A DNA stretch of 64,000 nucleotides from Adineta ricciae (GCA_905250025.1 CAJNOJ010000155.1:9912-73911), one strand, 5' to 3'; positions 23,053 to 38,938 are shown, counted from the stretch's first letter. The notes: a model not told the origin generated them from the sequence alone. Translations and numbers: made by a program.

Positions 23053-26000
23053 ATGTTATTGGAATCTATGTGCATTAGTAATTGCCGTTTATTACTTTTT
23101 CTTTACCTATTTCATGGATTTATTGTCGAATATATACAGTCAATTACAATTGCACATCAATTACAAATTAATATTTCACCTCCGATATCTGCTAAAAAGG
23201 ATAAAACGTTATGGATCGGCGGTAAAGATCAAAAGGTTCTTTTTTTCCAAATTTTGACGAATGTTTTTCTTTGGAAAAGGAATGTTTCCTCAAACAGGCG
23301 AGTGGGCTGGCGGTGAAGCCGCATTTCCGGCAGCGATCAAAGCATTAGATCAAATCAATCAACGCGAAGACATTTTACCCGGTTATTATCTAAATCTTTC
23401 CGCATACGATACCAGGGTAATTCGAATGTTTCCATTGTCGAAATCTATTATTCATATTTTCGACTTCATTTAGTGTTCTGCTGGTCTCGGTACCACAATT
23501 TTGTATGAACTTCTTTATAACAAAACGTTTGGCAATGTAAATAGTTCGATCTTAATGTTACTCGGACCGGCATGTAGTCCCGTGTCAACAGCTGTTGGAG
23601 AAGCAGCAAAAATGTGGAATTTAATTGTTCTTTCATACGGTTCAAGTTCACCAGCATTATCAAATCGTGCTCGTTTTCATACTTTTTTTCGTACACATCC
23701 TCCTGCGACATTACACAATCCTACACGGATCAAATTTTTCGAATTATTCGGCTGGAAGCGTATCGCAATATTGATTCAGACTGAAGAAGTTTGGCAATCA
23801 ACGGCGGAAAATTTGGAAGTTTTAGCACGGAAACACAATGTTCATGTAGATCAATGATGATGAACAAGAAGAGAAAATTACAACTTGTGTTTTGTTCTAG
23901 ATTGCTGTTCGGCAATTGTTTGACAATGATCCTTCACATGCAATAAGTAACTTGCAGAAAGATGATATTCGTATTATTGTCGGACTCTTCTACGAAGAAA
24001 AGGCGAGAAAAGTCTTTTGCAAAGTAAGTCAATGGGAAAATTTTACGTCGAGTAGACAAGTTGTCGTCTTTTCAAGGCCTATCAGCAAAAATATTTTGGA
24101 GAGAGTTACGTTTGGTGGTTGATTGGTTGGTAAGTCAATCAAATTGAAAAAACGTGAAATTTAATCGGAATTCAATTGACTTAGGTACGCGGATAATTGG
24201 TTTTTAAAAATCGATGATATCGATTGTACAGCCGATGAAATGTCTCGAGCAGTCGAAGGTCATTTCACAACCGAAATTCAAATGTTAACTGATTCAACAA
24301 CACGAACGATATCAGGCTTAACAGCACGAGAATTTATTACTGATTTAAACACAACATTGAAACAATTATTTCCAAATAAACCAGTTGAATCAGTCGGAGG
24401 TTATGTCGAAGCACCTCTCGCTTACGATGCCACATGGGCATTGGCATTGGCATTGAATCGATCGTTAGAACGAACAAATTTAGAGGAGTGGAGTTATGGA
24501 AATGTGAATATGAAAGAAATCATGTAAGGAAAGAAGAAGAGAATTGTGCTTAATGTTCTTTTTTGTTTTCAGGATGGATGATATGAAAAAAACAGATTTT
24601 TTTGGTGTTTCCGGCGCGGTGAAATTCGACGAACTAGGAAATCGAATGTCAAAAGTTGTTGTTGAACAACTACGAAGTAAGTTGTTTATAATTTGATTCT
24701 TGTTTTTCAAATTAATTACGCATAGATGGATATTATCACCGTTTGGCTCGATTTGATGCTGAAAAAGGCTCAATTGAATGGTTAAACGGTGAAGAACCGG
24801 ATGGTAGTCGATGTTGGAACTACAAACACAACTATTCATCCGGTAATTCTTCATTCTTCGTCTCAATATTTTCCACTTCATGATGATTTCTTCAGGCTAT
24901 GAAAAACGTCGTTTAGCTCCTTACGACCAAATGCAAATCTCCAATAAAGTTTTAGAAATCTCCCGAACGTTATATTTAACCATGAGCTGTTTTGCTGCAC
25001 TTGGTTTACTATTTTCTCTCGTCTGTCTTGTATTGAACATTGCCTATCGAAAGCGCAAGTAAGATGTCATTGGATTAGATTGATCTTATGTTCGTATGTG
25101 TAGATTCATTTGGCAATCGAAACCTATGTATAATAATTGTGCTTTGATCGGAGGTATTATCTGTTTGGTTGATGTATTTTTACTCGGGGCGGATAGTCAA
25201 ACGGATAATCCAACACGTTTTGTCAAACTTTGTCAAGTACGAAAACAAAAATTGGTATAGGAAAATTGATTTGTTGTTGTTTTTTCTTAGTTGAAAGGTT
25301 CACTTCTCGCAGCTGGCTTTTCTATATGTTATGGTGGGTTATTAGCTAAACTTGTTCGAACATATCTTCTCTCAACAAAGAAAACTATTGTAAGTCGTCA
25401 CATTTGAATTGTCAAATAATTCATTTTTCTATTCCAGAATCGTTTGTGGTCAATGTGTGAATTATTTATCATTGTGGGATGTTTACTATTGATTGACTTG
25501 ATTGTTTTTATCATTTGGCATATAAAAGATCCATTAGTATTCACATCTGAACCGACAGGTGATAGTTCGATCTTACACGACGTGAAAACTGTTTTTAAAT
25601 TTCAACAATGTCGATCAAAACATCATATGATCTGGATTGGATTACTCTATTCGATCAAAGGCATTCTAATTGTTATCGGAATCTATTTAAGTTATGAAAC
25701 ACGTGCTAGTAAACTCGAAATGATAAACGACGCACATTTAGTTCGAATGTGTACTTATAATATCTTCGTAAGTGTGAAGACGCTTTTAATGTAAAACTCA
25801 CCTGAATATCTGTCTTTTAGATTGTATGTTTGATTTCGGCATCATTAACGTTAATTATCGAACGTAATCAAGATGCTGATTTTGCTTTTGCATCAATTGC
25901 GATTATTCTCTGTTGTTTTGTTTCCTTCGGTTTGATATTTTTGCCGAAAATTCTTTGTCTTGTTCGTGGTCGCGATCAATCACTTTCTTCAATCGGCAAC

Positions 26001-26468
26001 AAAGATCAAGCAATCTCGAATTCAACAGGCACTGGTCATGGATCGAATTCGACCACGCAACAATTGAGTAGTGAAGATGAAGAGAAACATCGAAAATTAG
26101 TTGCAGAAAACGAACAATTAAAAGCATTGATTGCCGAACGTGAAGCCCGAGTGAATGAATTAATTGAAAAACTGAAACAACACGGAAATAATGTTGTCAT
26201 ACGTGATGTTCAACGCTTTACAACCAATGCCAATCCAAATCAAACATCTGCGAATCATGACGGAGAATCAACAGGATTGATTGATTCAACTGCATATGTT
26301 ATGCGTCGCCGATCAACATTTGCCAATCCGATTACATTAAGCACACATCTTTCTAATACGGCTATATCGACGACAACAACATCAGCTACAGGCAAAGTTA
26401 TGGAAGTGCCTGCTGAAACGAATCACAAACATTCCTCAACATCATCTTATCGAGAATCGGTTTGTTGA
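23053..26468 (+). CDS. GABBR1: Metabotropic GABA-B receptor subunit 1
   Basis: At least ten exons. The start [20 protein letters not shown] is a signal peptide. The Venus-flytrap ligand domain follows: LWIGG spliced to [112 protein letters not shown], a spliced [17 protein letters not shown] and [21 protein letters not shown] seven-helix class C GPCR domain runs from about 24950 to 25960. The tail has a coiled coil ([29 protein letters not shown]), the element that pairs GABBR1 with GABBR2. Sushi repeats are absent, as in the shorter GABBR1 isoforms. The introns at about 24024-24076 and 24131-24184 must be removed. The receptor signals through Gi/o at synapses. The C-terminus is SSYRESVC. Confidence 0.95.
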
Positions 26469-28785
26469 AATGAACAAGCACGAAAAAGAAAGTTTTTATT
26501 TATATTATGTGTCGAGTGTATATTTATGAATAAATTATTTTGAAGAAAATATGTAAATGGTGTTGGAGATACTTTTCGTATGTCAAATGCCGGCTATCTA
26601 AATTGGATTCGATAGTTCAGTTAATGAAATAATCGACTATTTTCCGATAGAATTGCTTTGATTAAGAAAGAAACGAAGGAAGTATTGGTAAGTGCACGAA
26701 TTATGTAAAATAGAGTGGTACTTCTTATCGAAATGTCTGCTTGATCACATTTGTCAACATTGACAGGCGTGCTATACTGACAGATGCTGAATCTTTTCGC
26801 CGAAAATAACACTGAGTGTATGTGCGGTTTAAACACTCTCTCTTCACTCTCACAGATGTTACTTCAATACGATAGATATTAGAACGATAAGAAATTGAAT
26901 AATTCTTCATCTACTACTTTGTGATGAACTAACGGAAGATTGCCCAGATATCGTTTTTGAAACAGGAGTGCTCGTAATCATAAGAGATTAACAACTGTTT
27001 ATAAGAATTCGAGATGAAACGGTAACAGAAGAGTTCACGGAAGAATTGCTACTGTGTAATCATACTCAATCCAACCTATTGTGACTTGGAACGACATTTG
27101 ACAGCATACATGTTATATATCGAAGAAGGAAACAAACTACTGACTATTTATTGATTTGAGTGTCGCTGACGCTAAGAATTATCCACTTCTGAAGACTCTC
27201 TCTGAATATTCCAATAAATAAATAGGAAAAAATGATTCATTTTAAAATAGATATTCCGTCCGTGTATAACTCGAAACTTGAATTCAATTATCTGTTTGAG
27301 TATTCGCATACTTAGATGTATACCTAAAAAAGAACTATAAGGAGCTCAGGAATTTCCCGTTTGGAGTCGTATTATTGGTTCGTCTGAATCCGAATATCAC
27401 TCGTTGTGGAAGGTCCGATCAGCAGGAATAATTGAATACTCGAACAGGTAGTTGAATTCAAGTCTCGAGTTTGACGCCGCTGAACTCCCTCGATGTATGG
27501 CACTATTAGCGATAATAAAGTCGAAAAACATCGACATTGAATCTTTACTTTTGATATTGAATAGACAAAGCTGATTGGATTTTGGATCTAATAGGATCAT
27601 TTTTTAATAATGTAAACCATCTGAAAGAATCATAATGAGTTTGAAATGCATACACCTCATTTTCAAGCAGCAGGTAGTGCTATGATTAGCCGCGTAAAAA
27701 AGATTATCAATAGGATATCGTGATGTATATATAGCAGAAAGCTTTTATTGGTTGGAACGGGTATTCAGAGTGTAGACTATTTATTTAGTTTCAAATGTAA
27801 GAAATATGAATGCAATAGTGAGTTTGCACCGATCGTCTAAAGACTTATTTAGGAATTTCTTTCGAATATGATATCTTATAGTCTCATATACTCGATTATC
27901 AATCATAATCAACTCTGATTGAGTTATATACATTAGCTTGAGACAATTATCGTCAATCAAATCAGTATATGAGTAATAAATTATGGGATAAACGTTGAAG
28001 TAATTCAGGTTATGGAAGCTAGAACATGTTTTTTGGTTATTCTTTCAGTAAAGCAAGTCAAAGCGACGACTGCGCTGCATTACTCGTTCCATAAAAAGAA
28101 TGGTATAAGATTCATATAAATAAATTTAAAAGTTATATTTCAATTCTCACACATACCGAATTGAAATATCTTTTGCTTAGCATCACACCAGAAAAGCTTT
28201 AATGAGCTTACAATGAATTTACGCTAACAATCTTCTTCGTATATAAAAATTAGATTTGCATCAACTGTATATTGATGGTATTAAATTCCCTTATTGATTT
28301 TATTTGTAACTTTTTCAAAATCCAGATCCATTAAAAGAGAGGTTTTTTAAGAATCAGTTTTCATCTGATGACATTCAAATATGATCATACTGGCGCCACC
28401 TGTCGGAAAATCTGATATCTTGACGAATTTATTCTAAAGGAAGAGAATTATCATAATAAAAATAAGGGTGAAGTTGATTAAAAGATTCATATTGTTTTCA
28501 GAGTTTCATCATCGAGATTTGAAGTCAATCCATATGTACAGATACAATCAAATCAAATCTGATTGTCAAGAGAATAGTCCGTCTTTGTATGACTCATTAG
28601 TTATCTCTTTCTTCCGATAAGAAGATTTTTTATCTTCGATACGATAAACAATCACTGATAGAATTAACTTGTAAAAATCGATTCTTCAACGTTCGCAGTG
28701 GCGCGTTCATTTTTCTTGATTTGCTCTCATCCAGTACTGATTTAGGTTTTTTAGAATTATATGTAAATAAAATTATTTAACGGCT
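26469..28785. other. Long intergenic stretch, no gene recognised
   Basis: About 2.3 kb of AT-rich sequence between GABBR1 and kinesin light chain. Short frames near 26621-26910 and 27397-27600 have no domain character. I found no terminal inverted repeats or target-site duplications that would define a transposon, and no tRNA-like B box. Its right end must include the kinesin light chain promoter. Confidence 0.5.
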
Positions 28786-30533
<1,748 letters not shown>

Positions 30534-31610
30534 AGAAAGCTTTTCTTTCTGTACTTTTAACCATTTTGAACAGTCGACTCTTTCTGACTTACTTGTTTCT
30601 TTAAGAAAGAAAAACCAAACCTTTCGTGTTCCTTTTTTAACTTTCTGACAAATATCTTTCTGAATTCTCATTCGTTCTAGTTTTTCTTATTTTCTATGTA
30701 TATGTTCATTGTATGAAAAGCTATAAGCAGTTGAAATAAACGGAAAACTCACTCGATTTCAAAATTCCTTATCATCCACATAATTTGAAATTCGCGGTAA
30801 CTTTGTCCATGTTTTCCATCTGTCTAATGTGATTGTAACTCATTTTTACTCGCTGTATATTTTGCATATTACATGTATCAAGGGTTGTTCTTTCCTTTTC
30901 ATCCAATCACGTATTCTTCCTGATTAAAATCGATCGTACGTTGTTGGTTTCTTTATGATTCACTTTCGATGCAATCATTCAAACACGTGTCCTTCGTATT
31001 TGGTGTTTTCTCTTTGCTTTCTTTGTAACACACAAAGAATAACTCGTCGTATGAAAGACATACAAAACGATCAGATAAAAGAGAAACAACGGAATACAGA
31101 TACTCACATACATATATGTATATAATATATATATATTCGAAGTTCAATCATGTCATCACACAAGAGAAGAAGAAAAAATTCAACAAGGAAACAAGAACAT
31201 GTTGACTTTCTATGTCAAAATAGATATAATAAATATTTACAGAGAAAGAACAAAAAGCAAGAGAGAATATTCATATTAAGTTGGCAGTTTTCCAGTTGAA
31301 GTAAAGACGAAAACGAAAAACGTAGAGAGAAAAGAAAAACGAAGAGAAAGAAAAAACGAAAACTGTTCGATGAAAATAAAACCCAAATGAAACGAAAAAC
31401 AAACAGGAGAAGAAGAAGAAGCACGGAATGATATTGACTCTTTCTCTTTCATTTTATTATCAGACCTACAAAATACACGTACATAGAGAGAGATGATTGG
31501 TTTCTACACAACGATCGATCACCGGTGCATCGAAAAAGAAGCTTATTGCATAAGCATCATATCTCCTGATGAGATTTTCTTCTTATCAATAAGGATATCA
31601 AGCAACGTCG
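30534..31610. other. Intergenic, convergent 3' flanks
   Basis: It lies between the stops of kinesin light chain (plus) and the SAP130-like gene (minus). It contains an AT repeat near 31119-31136 and A/G-rich runs around 31310-31420 that create spurious low-complexity frames on the minus strand. No gene seen. Confidence 0.55.
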
Positions 31611-34264
31611 CTAGCGTTCTTTAGTTCTTCGGGTTGGTGTTGACGGCACATTGGTCACGGATGTTGATGAAATGGGCAATTTCGACGTTGAACACATCTC
31701 TCGTAATGTATTTCCATGATCAAGTAGATTAACAAGCAATGTGGAGATTTGAGTTAAATGTTCGCAAAAGTAACGGTGACGTTGGACATTACTCTGAATA
31801 CAATGACAATAAGAATAAATTTCTCTTTCAAAGATAATTATTCATACTTCAATTAAATCTCCGATGGTATTACGAACGGAACAATCACTTATATTCAATT
31901 GATCTAATAATTGACTGATATCAGTTAGATTGTTTTGTGTAATTTGTTCATCATGCGTCTAAAGTAGTTTGTTATTACTATTGATTTGGAATTTCAACAA
32001 GTCGACTTCTTACCAAATCGGCTAGATATGTTGTTAGTCGATCAATACGCCATGATGCCCATGGTTGTGTTAGTTTCTTTCGTATTGTTTCTAAACTTTT
32101 CACAGGTACAGTTCGCTTGGGATCTGTTGAAAAGAAAATCCAATGAATATTCGATTTGAACAGAAAAATCGTCTTACTCATTCGAATAACATCCGAATAT
32201 TTCTCATAATGATTTATTTTCGGTTTCCAAGAGACTCGTGATAGAAGTGTATTCATTGGTTGAGAACGAGCTTTTGTTGCAATCCATCGAATACCTGTTC
32301 TCTGATCATAATAAACAAAATCTAAATGAAATCAATATGAATAGATCAGTGTTTTCGAAGTTCGAACAAACCTTGTGATAATCGTTTGAGTAATTCATCG
32401 TTAATAACTTCCGTTGATGAATCATCGTTTGTTATTGTCTCTTGTTTGATATTGTTATGATTGAGTGACTTGGTTTCATCAGAACTTTTTCTTTGTACGC
32501 GTCTTTTTCTCACATGATTGCTGGAAAGTATTGCTGCAGCAGCTAATTCTGCGGATGAACGTTTTTTCGATACGAGAAGACCAGATGTGTCCAAAGGGGT
32601 GGATGAAGTGACGGATGAAGGAGGATTCGGTGTTGTATTTTCGATAGATAGTTTTAATGAAGATTTATGACGAGATTTACGGAATTTTTTCCCAGTCGAT
32701 GAGGATGATGATGAATCGAACTGTTCATAATGAGCAATTTTGGTCGGTGGTTCGGATGGAGATGTTTGTTCACTGACAAAAGAAAGATTTCATGAAGAGA
32801 AAAACATTCAGATGAACTTACTCTTCGGGTAGTTTGTGTTTTTTAGCTGTCGCTGGCAATACAGATGAAATCTGTTGAGTCGATGGTTGTAACGGTAGAC
32901 GAGTACGGTTTTTAACAGAATTTTTATTATGATGAACTAAAACAAGAATAGAAAGAATTAAAAATGGAGTTTTCGTGTCTTACTGTTTCTCAGCAGAGCT
33001 GAATCGTGCAGTTTTTCGTCAGTTTGTATATCACGAATGGCTGTTGTGGTGATAGTATGATTGTTATTATTATGATCCATTGATCGTTGTGTAGTTGCTA
33101 TTCGAACAGATGGTGATGCGGAATAGAAATTCGATAATTGAACTGAATTTAGCGGATCGGATGTTGATGTTTGAGGTAATAAAGACATGTGAATAACTGT
33201 TTGATGACCAGAATCTGTGCGAAAAAAAGAACATATTTGATAAGAACAGAAAGAAAAGATATAAAAGTGACGTCTTACCTGAATTTTTCGTGGTTAAAAG
33301 TGGATTTTCAGTGGATGTTGGTGAAGACAAATTTGACTGTTCATTTGATGTTGATATGAGATGAACTGGCCGTGAGAGCATTTTTGCTGACACTGAAAAA
33401 AATAACGAAAGAAAAGTTGCGTTTTGAACAGAGCAGGAAACTTTCACTAACGAATTTTTGTTGTAGATTGCTGAGGCCAAATGTTCGACGCGGAATTTGG
33501 CTGAATGACTAATTTTGGCGTGACAGAATTGGATGATGAAGAGGAATTCGTTACTATTGGCTGAACAAGAGTTAAACGACTTTTGGATAAAAATTGCGGC
33601 TTGGGAGAGTTTTTTCCATCCGAAGTACTACTGCAAAGATCGGTTGTGGAAGAGATTAATGTTTGAATTTTCGGTGAAGTTGTTCCAGGTGGAATTAACG
33701 TAACTACTGACGATGAGCTACCTGTTGAATTCGTTTGTTGATTCAGTATGTAAGTTTTCGATGCGGAATATCCTCCATTTGTAGTCGGCGTGGAAGTTTT
33801 GTCGAGAAATTGAAATTGTAAGGCTGTAGGTGGAGAAGATTTACCAGTTGTTGGTGTAACTAAACGAATTGATGATGGAGCCGTAGATGTGGATGGATGT
33901 CGAAGAGATGAAGTCAAATTCTTATTTGAACTATCAGGATGTGTTTCAGCTAAAGAAATAAATCAGTAAAAAGAACTTATAGATTAGAATTGACATGAAA
34001 ATCACATACGAAGAGACAGCTTTTTAACAATTGACACCTGATTTGCCATTGATATTGTTGGTACGAGTTGCTTTGGATGCTAGAATACAAATAAAACTAG
34101 ATAAGTGAACCATATTAATCATAACAAACCAATTTTAAACCGGAATAAATCAGTGTAGTTGGTAAAGATGATGAACAATCAGTTTCAGTCGATAATTGTT
34201 GTTGTTGATCGTTTAATACATCACTCTGCATTGATAATCGATGTGAACAAACGCGGACTGTCAT
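31611..34264 (-). CDS. SAP130: SAP130-like Sin3 histone deacetylase complex subunit
   Basis: Ten or so exons. The start MTVRVCSHRLSMQSDVLND precedes long Ser/Thr/Pro/Asn-rich disordered regions (for example TLIPPGTTSPKIQTLISSTT), as in SAP130. A basic segment follows (SNHVRKRRVQRKSSDE). The conserved C-terminus is recognisable across several exons: VYYDQRTGIRWIATKARSQP, LLSRVSWKPKINHYEKYSDV, KKLTQPWASWRIDRLTTYLA, LTDISQLLDQLNISDCSVRN and SNVQRHRYFCEHLTQISTLL. The order RPxxxLL..W+xxxxHxxRYSDV, a Trp-rich helix, then NxQRxxxxxxQIxxA is typical of SAP130, which helps assemble the Sin3-HDAC co-repressor. Identification rests on the C-terminal third. An acceptor-like site just upstream of the start suggests a 5'-UTR intron. 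Confidence 0.75.
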
Positions 34265-36016
34265 AAACAACAGTAAAACTAAAAATTAATGTTCAAATAA
34301 ATCATTATTTATCCGAAGGAAAAAAAAATTTATTAAATATATATATATATACTAAAGAAAAAAAAGCAGCGACAACCTACCCCGGGTGTACGCCGACGAC
34401 GTCTTTTAGCTACATATGCAAAGAAAGCGAGAAGATTTTTTTTCATTCTCTTTCTTTGCATTTTTTCTTCTCTTCTTCTATTCTCTTTTTGCCGATCTAT
34501 CAAAAGGTTCGGTGTTCGACTCTCGTTCTTTTTTCCTTTTCTTCACATTCGAGCTCGGCACACCAGTAACGGCGGTAGCTATCGTCTCTCTATATATATG
34601 TATACACACACTAATGACAATCTCGGGCATCATGCGTTTGTGTGCATTGAGACATGCCTGACCTACATGAAATTGCGAGTTGATTGGATGGAAGAAACGA
34701 TGTAGGAAGAAAAAGATTTGACAACGTAAGATGAAAAAAATCGGAACACAATAAAAAATATTATATCGATATGATTGTATTCGTTTTTATGAGATATAAC
34801 ATTGATATTCAGTCATTCATATATTTATATATTCATTCATTAAGGTAAATGTGCGAAATCATGAATTGATTCTATAATCAGTTGATTCGAATCAATTCAA
34901 TGATTTAACAAGCGAAAACGAGCTACAGAGACGTCTGATTGTTGTTTCATACTATTTAGTCTACATTCGGTGGAGAGAGAATAGAGTAAATGTAATCAAC
35001 GTGCAGTTTATTTCGTTTTCTTCTTCTTCTTCTTCTTCTTATCGTCTTTACGAGCATTTGCTTTCACTCTGATCGATGTATTCACTCGAAACTAAACAGA
35101 CATAATAATAGCGAACGAACATATCTGTACATAACAAAAACAGAGAGAAGGCAAGGTGAAATGTGAAGTGTCGAGATAAATTTCATTGATCGTTCGTCTT
35201 AAAACTAACTAATCGAAAGTCGAAGATAATAATCGAAGATGATTCGCTTTATAAAAGTTCTAATTGATACTTACGAATGATAAAAACACGACAAGGATAT
35301 CGTCTTATTGATTAAAACTTATCAATAACATCAAGACGAGTTTTCATACAAATGCAAAATCTGCTCGTTTTTCGCCTTCGAAACAGCAACTAGATGTTGG
35401 ACAGCTTGCTAACATGCATATAACCTTACGGATGTAAATACTATAACAAACAAAACAACAACTTACTTACGTCACGAAAAAAATATTCTCATTGGTCAAT
35501 GACAAAGTGCATTTGCGCAAAGCATCAATGCACTTTCGCGACATCTCGAAAGAAATGCACAGCAAATAGGAAAAGCTTGCTTGATTTATGAACAACTGCC
35601 TAGTTTTTCTTCGAGAAACAAAGCAAAGTATAGCATTGCGTTCGATATGTTTTATTTCTCAAGAGTGTGACACCGTTGATTACAGATCAGTATTTTACTT
35701 AAAAAAAACGATACTTAGTTTCAATTAACGGTGGATACTTAAGAAAAGATTTCGAGTAGAAACTCTTGACATGTCAGTTGATAATTAGGTATGCGAGTGT
35801 GATAGAGCATCTACCCTCTTCACCATAATGAGCTTTAGCTGTTTTAATTAAGCAATGCTGCTAAATTCGTCGTCAATCGTGAAAAATTAGAATTCAAAAA
35901 CATGACAATGATTTACTATCGGAATTAACATATGAATGGATATTTAAATTCTTTAATGAAAAAAAGGAAACCATCTGTTTGTGATAATGTACAGATTCAT
36001 CTGTAGAAAAAAATCC
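34265..36016. other. Intergenic, no gene recognised
   Basis: About 1.75 kb upstream of the SAP130-like gene. It holds AT repeats near 34336-34352 and a pyrimidine-rich block at 34430-34540. It also has a CTT microsatellite at about 35018-35040; read on the minus strand this gives a lysine-run frame that I do not accept as a gene. Otherwise I see nothing. Confidence 0.5.
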
Positions 36017-36842
36017 CTATTTCAAGAGTTTTAAACCCATTTTATCATTGAAGTCTAATGTATGAAGAGTTGATTCGAAATTTTCTAATGATACCGTTGA
36101 GTTAGTTTGTCTTTCTGTAAATTCTCCGACGACTTTCTCAGCAATGATCGATGCTTCCTCGTCACTAATTTGTCCAACCTATAGCAACAAAAGGAATCAT
36201 TTTTTGTTGAATAACTCAAGTAATTTACCATCATCTTCAAAATTTCCTGCACATCCTCCTTCGATAGTCGTCCATCATGATCAACATCATACATCTAAAC
36301 AACAATTCCAATTCGAAGATCAAAGCGATTCGGTTTAACGTACTCGAAAGATAAACTTGATCTTTCGTGTTCTCGCCGTGTCATTTGGACAATATCTGAT
36401 GGATTCCAGATCAGTTTTAGTTGTAGATGTTATTGTTTGTGCCGACGATCGACGTCGTTGATTATGACTCCCTCGTTCGCGCTGAGCAAATGTGCTCATA
36501 AAATCAACGAACTGACGAAATGTTAATTTACCATTAGAACCAAAATCGTCAAAAATAACTTTTATCAAACGTTTGGCAATGGGATTTTGGTTAAATTTCG
36601 GCACACGTCCTAGATCAACAGCATCTAGATAACCTTTGTAACCTTTTGCATCGCCACGTCCGTCACGATCAAGCTCGTAAAAGCGAGTCCAAAGAGAACT
36701 AATTTGTCGTTTGGAAAGACCTGCAAAAGAAGAAAAGAAATATTGTTACTGTCGCAATTTGTCTTTTTCTACGCCACTTGCCTGTATTAAAAGTAATTTC
36801 ATCAACATCAATTGTATCAGGTACTGACGCTGTTGCTCCCAT
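36017..36842 (-). CDS. Calcineurin-B homologous EF-hand protein (CHP-like)
   Basis: Four exons. MGATASVPDTIDVDEITFNT begins with Met-Gly, which would be N-myristoylated in CHP and calcineurin B. A second exon gives GLSKRQISSLWTRFYELDRD, PKFNQNPIAKRLIKVIFDDF, NGKLTFRQFVDFMSTFAQRE and RKIKFIFR. A third carries the clear EF-hand MYDVDHDGRLSKEDVQEILK, and the last gives VGQISDEEASIIAEKVVGEF and the terminus FNDKMGLKLLK. The end resembles the VDVEQKMSIRFL end of CHP1. Only the third EF-hand keeps most calcium ligands; its last position is Asp instead of Glu. CHP proteins support plasma-membrane Na+/H+ exchangers. The first intron appears to use a GC donor (see findings). A calcineurin B paralogue is the alternative. 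Confidence 0.8.
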
Positions 36843-38938
36843 GATTGTGTTTTATTGAATTTACACAGAATACAAAAGAAATAGGATCCTGCTGATTCAA
36901 ATTTTTTCGTACAATGCGTAATGAGCTGTTTTCAAGGAGAGAAAACGAATCGTTTGAAGCTATTCTGAAAAAAAATGAGAAGAAATGAAAGCAATTATAT
37001 GCGTTTGTCGTTTGAAACCGTATAAAACGATTTGTGAAATCATTCTTGTCATTGCAGAGTTGATTTATGAAGTATGTATTGATGTGAAAAGAAGCAAGAG
37101 AAATCAGGTTACTTTTCTCGTAGAATGAATAAGTAATTGCCGAACAGAGACAGAGGAAAAACAAGAAGAAAAGAACAATAGTGAAAAGCATATTCAGATA
37201 GTTAGATTGGGGGAAATTGAGAGAAAGCTCGCTTTTTTTTAATACTTACAAATTCAGTTTTGAGTTCATGCAAAAGAGGAAACAAAGCAATTACTCTTTT
37301 GACTATAGGAGACATTTAAGTAGAGGCACGTCCATCAAATTGACATATCTATCTTGAGAAGTACTATGATGTTGTTATTCTTCTTGATTATATCCACAAG
37401 GAAAATGTTTCTCTGCTGAATGTACGGGTGTGCCAGAACAAATGACAAGTTTATTTCTATCTATTCCTAAAAAAGACGGCTATGACTTAACAAGACACAA
37501 CGAGATAGAAAGCGAAGCACAAATGACAATCGATTGAACGTCAACTAGAAATATTTTTACTCTCTGTGCGTCTACTTTTTCTTTGACTGAACGCAAAGAC
37601 ATAGGAAAAGAGGAAACTAATGCGATAATAAAGAAAAACGAGTAGTTACCCGTTGCCATGTGCCTTAATCGTAGTCGACAGATGCCCACATATATATACA
37701 TAACATGAGAGAAAAAGATAGAAGATGTATGTAATCAATCGTGTAATAATCCATAATGATTATACGTCGCAGAAAGGAAAAGAAGAAACTTGCGCAGCAA
37801 ACATTATCTTCTATCTTAATCAGAATCAAAACCGCTACAAAAGAAATTTGTCAGCACTACACTTTGACAATCTTGTCTTTTGACTTCGTCATCTACAAGG
37901 CTGACGAACTAGAATGCGAATAGAGGAAGGATAACTATCGATATTTTTCCTCTTTTCTGTTAATATGGGATAAACCTGATAGGAACGTGCGCTACGCGTA
38001 GTATACGATGATGATTTAGTTACAAAGTTGTAATTATGTCTTCGGAAGTCCTATTCGTTGAGTTCTGTGATATTTCATATAAATAACTAATGATCTCATA
38101 AATTTTCTATGTTTTCATTTGCATTTTTAACGTTATCCAAGAGTAAAACATGTCTGAACAAAGAATTTCGGAATTACAGATGATTGACAGCAACGTCACA
38201 AGTTAAAATATGATCCAAAACATCTGTGGAAAAGCTAAACAACAAGCATTGCAAGTAACTCTTGGAGAGTCAATTCATTTTCATGTTCGCCTTTCTCATT
38301 GCCGGTCAATTTCACACATAATTTCGATTCATGTGCTAATCTACTGACGATATTTCTATACTATTCGTCGTTTTGATTTCTGTGATGGCTTTGACAATGT
38401 GAATCTTTGCTTTACAACTTAATTTTGGTAAAATCTGTCAGCACAAATATGTGGAAGATTAGATCGATCGTTGATAAGGATTGTATGAAAAGAACAACAA
38501 CGTCTTTTCAAGTGCATTCGAGTTTGAAAGGAAGCACTAACTTCAGTTGGAAGATTTTTTTATTGGTAGCATTTTTTCAACAAAGTAAACCTCTCTCTTC
38601 ACCTCTATCGCCGTTTATTACTAATAACACAATTCTGTGTTACTCATTTCTTCAAACCAACTCGAGTCGAATATACTCACTAAATCAACAACAAAAGAGA
38701 GAGAGAGAGACAAATGCCTAATTTTGAAGTTTTTTCCAACGTAGATCACCAAACACTTCCTACACCGATACTATATAGATGTAATTTGTAACTATAATAT
38801 AAAGTATAAACTTTGCAGCAAATCTCGATTGTGATTCAACGTATTTATTTCATAAACTAGAGCGAATCGTTTTTCTTCCATCTTTTCTCATTCTATCAAA
38901 AAACGGACTAGGCAGCAAACATTTCATCTTATTCTGCC
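36843..38938. other. Intergenic, no gene recognised
   Basis: About 2.1 kb between the CHP-like gene (minus) and the prenyl-synthase gene (plus), so it must hold two divergent promoters. A short GA repeat lies at about 38696-38711. Several short frames have low-complexity composition. I see no RNA gene or transposon. Confidence 0.5.

Noticed and set aside
26600-28400. Possible degenerate transposon in the gap before kinesin light chain
   Set aside because: No terminal inverted repeats, no target-site duplication and no transposase-like frame could be seen.
31215-31424. Minus-strand frame rich in Leu and Phe
   Set aside because: Produced by an A/G-rich plus-strand run in a convergent 3' region; looks like a chance hydrophobic frame.
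35004-35090. Minus-strand lysine-rich tail preceded by an acceptor-like TTTAG, as if the end of a ribosomal-type protein
   Set aside because: The lysine run comes from the CTT microsatellite, and no upstream exon continues the frame.
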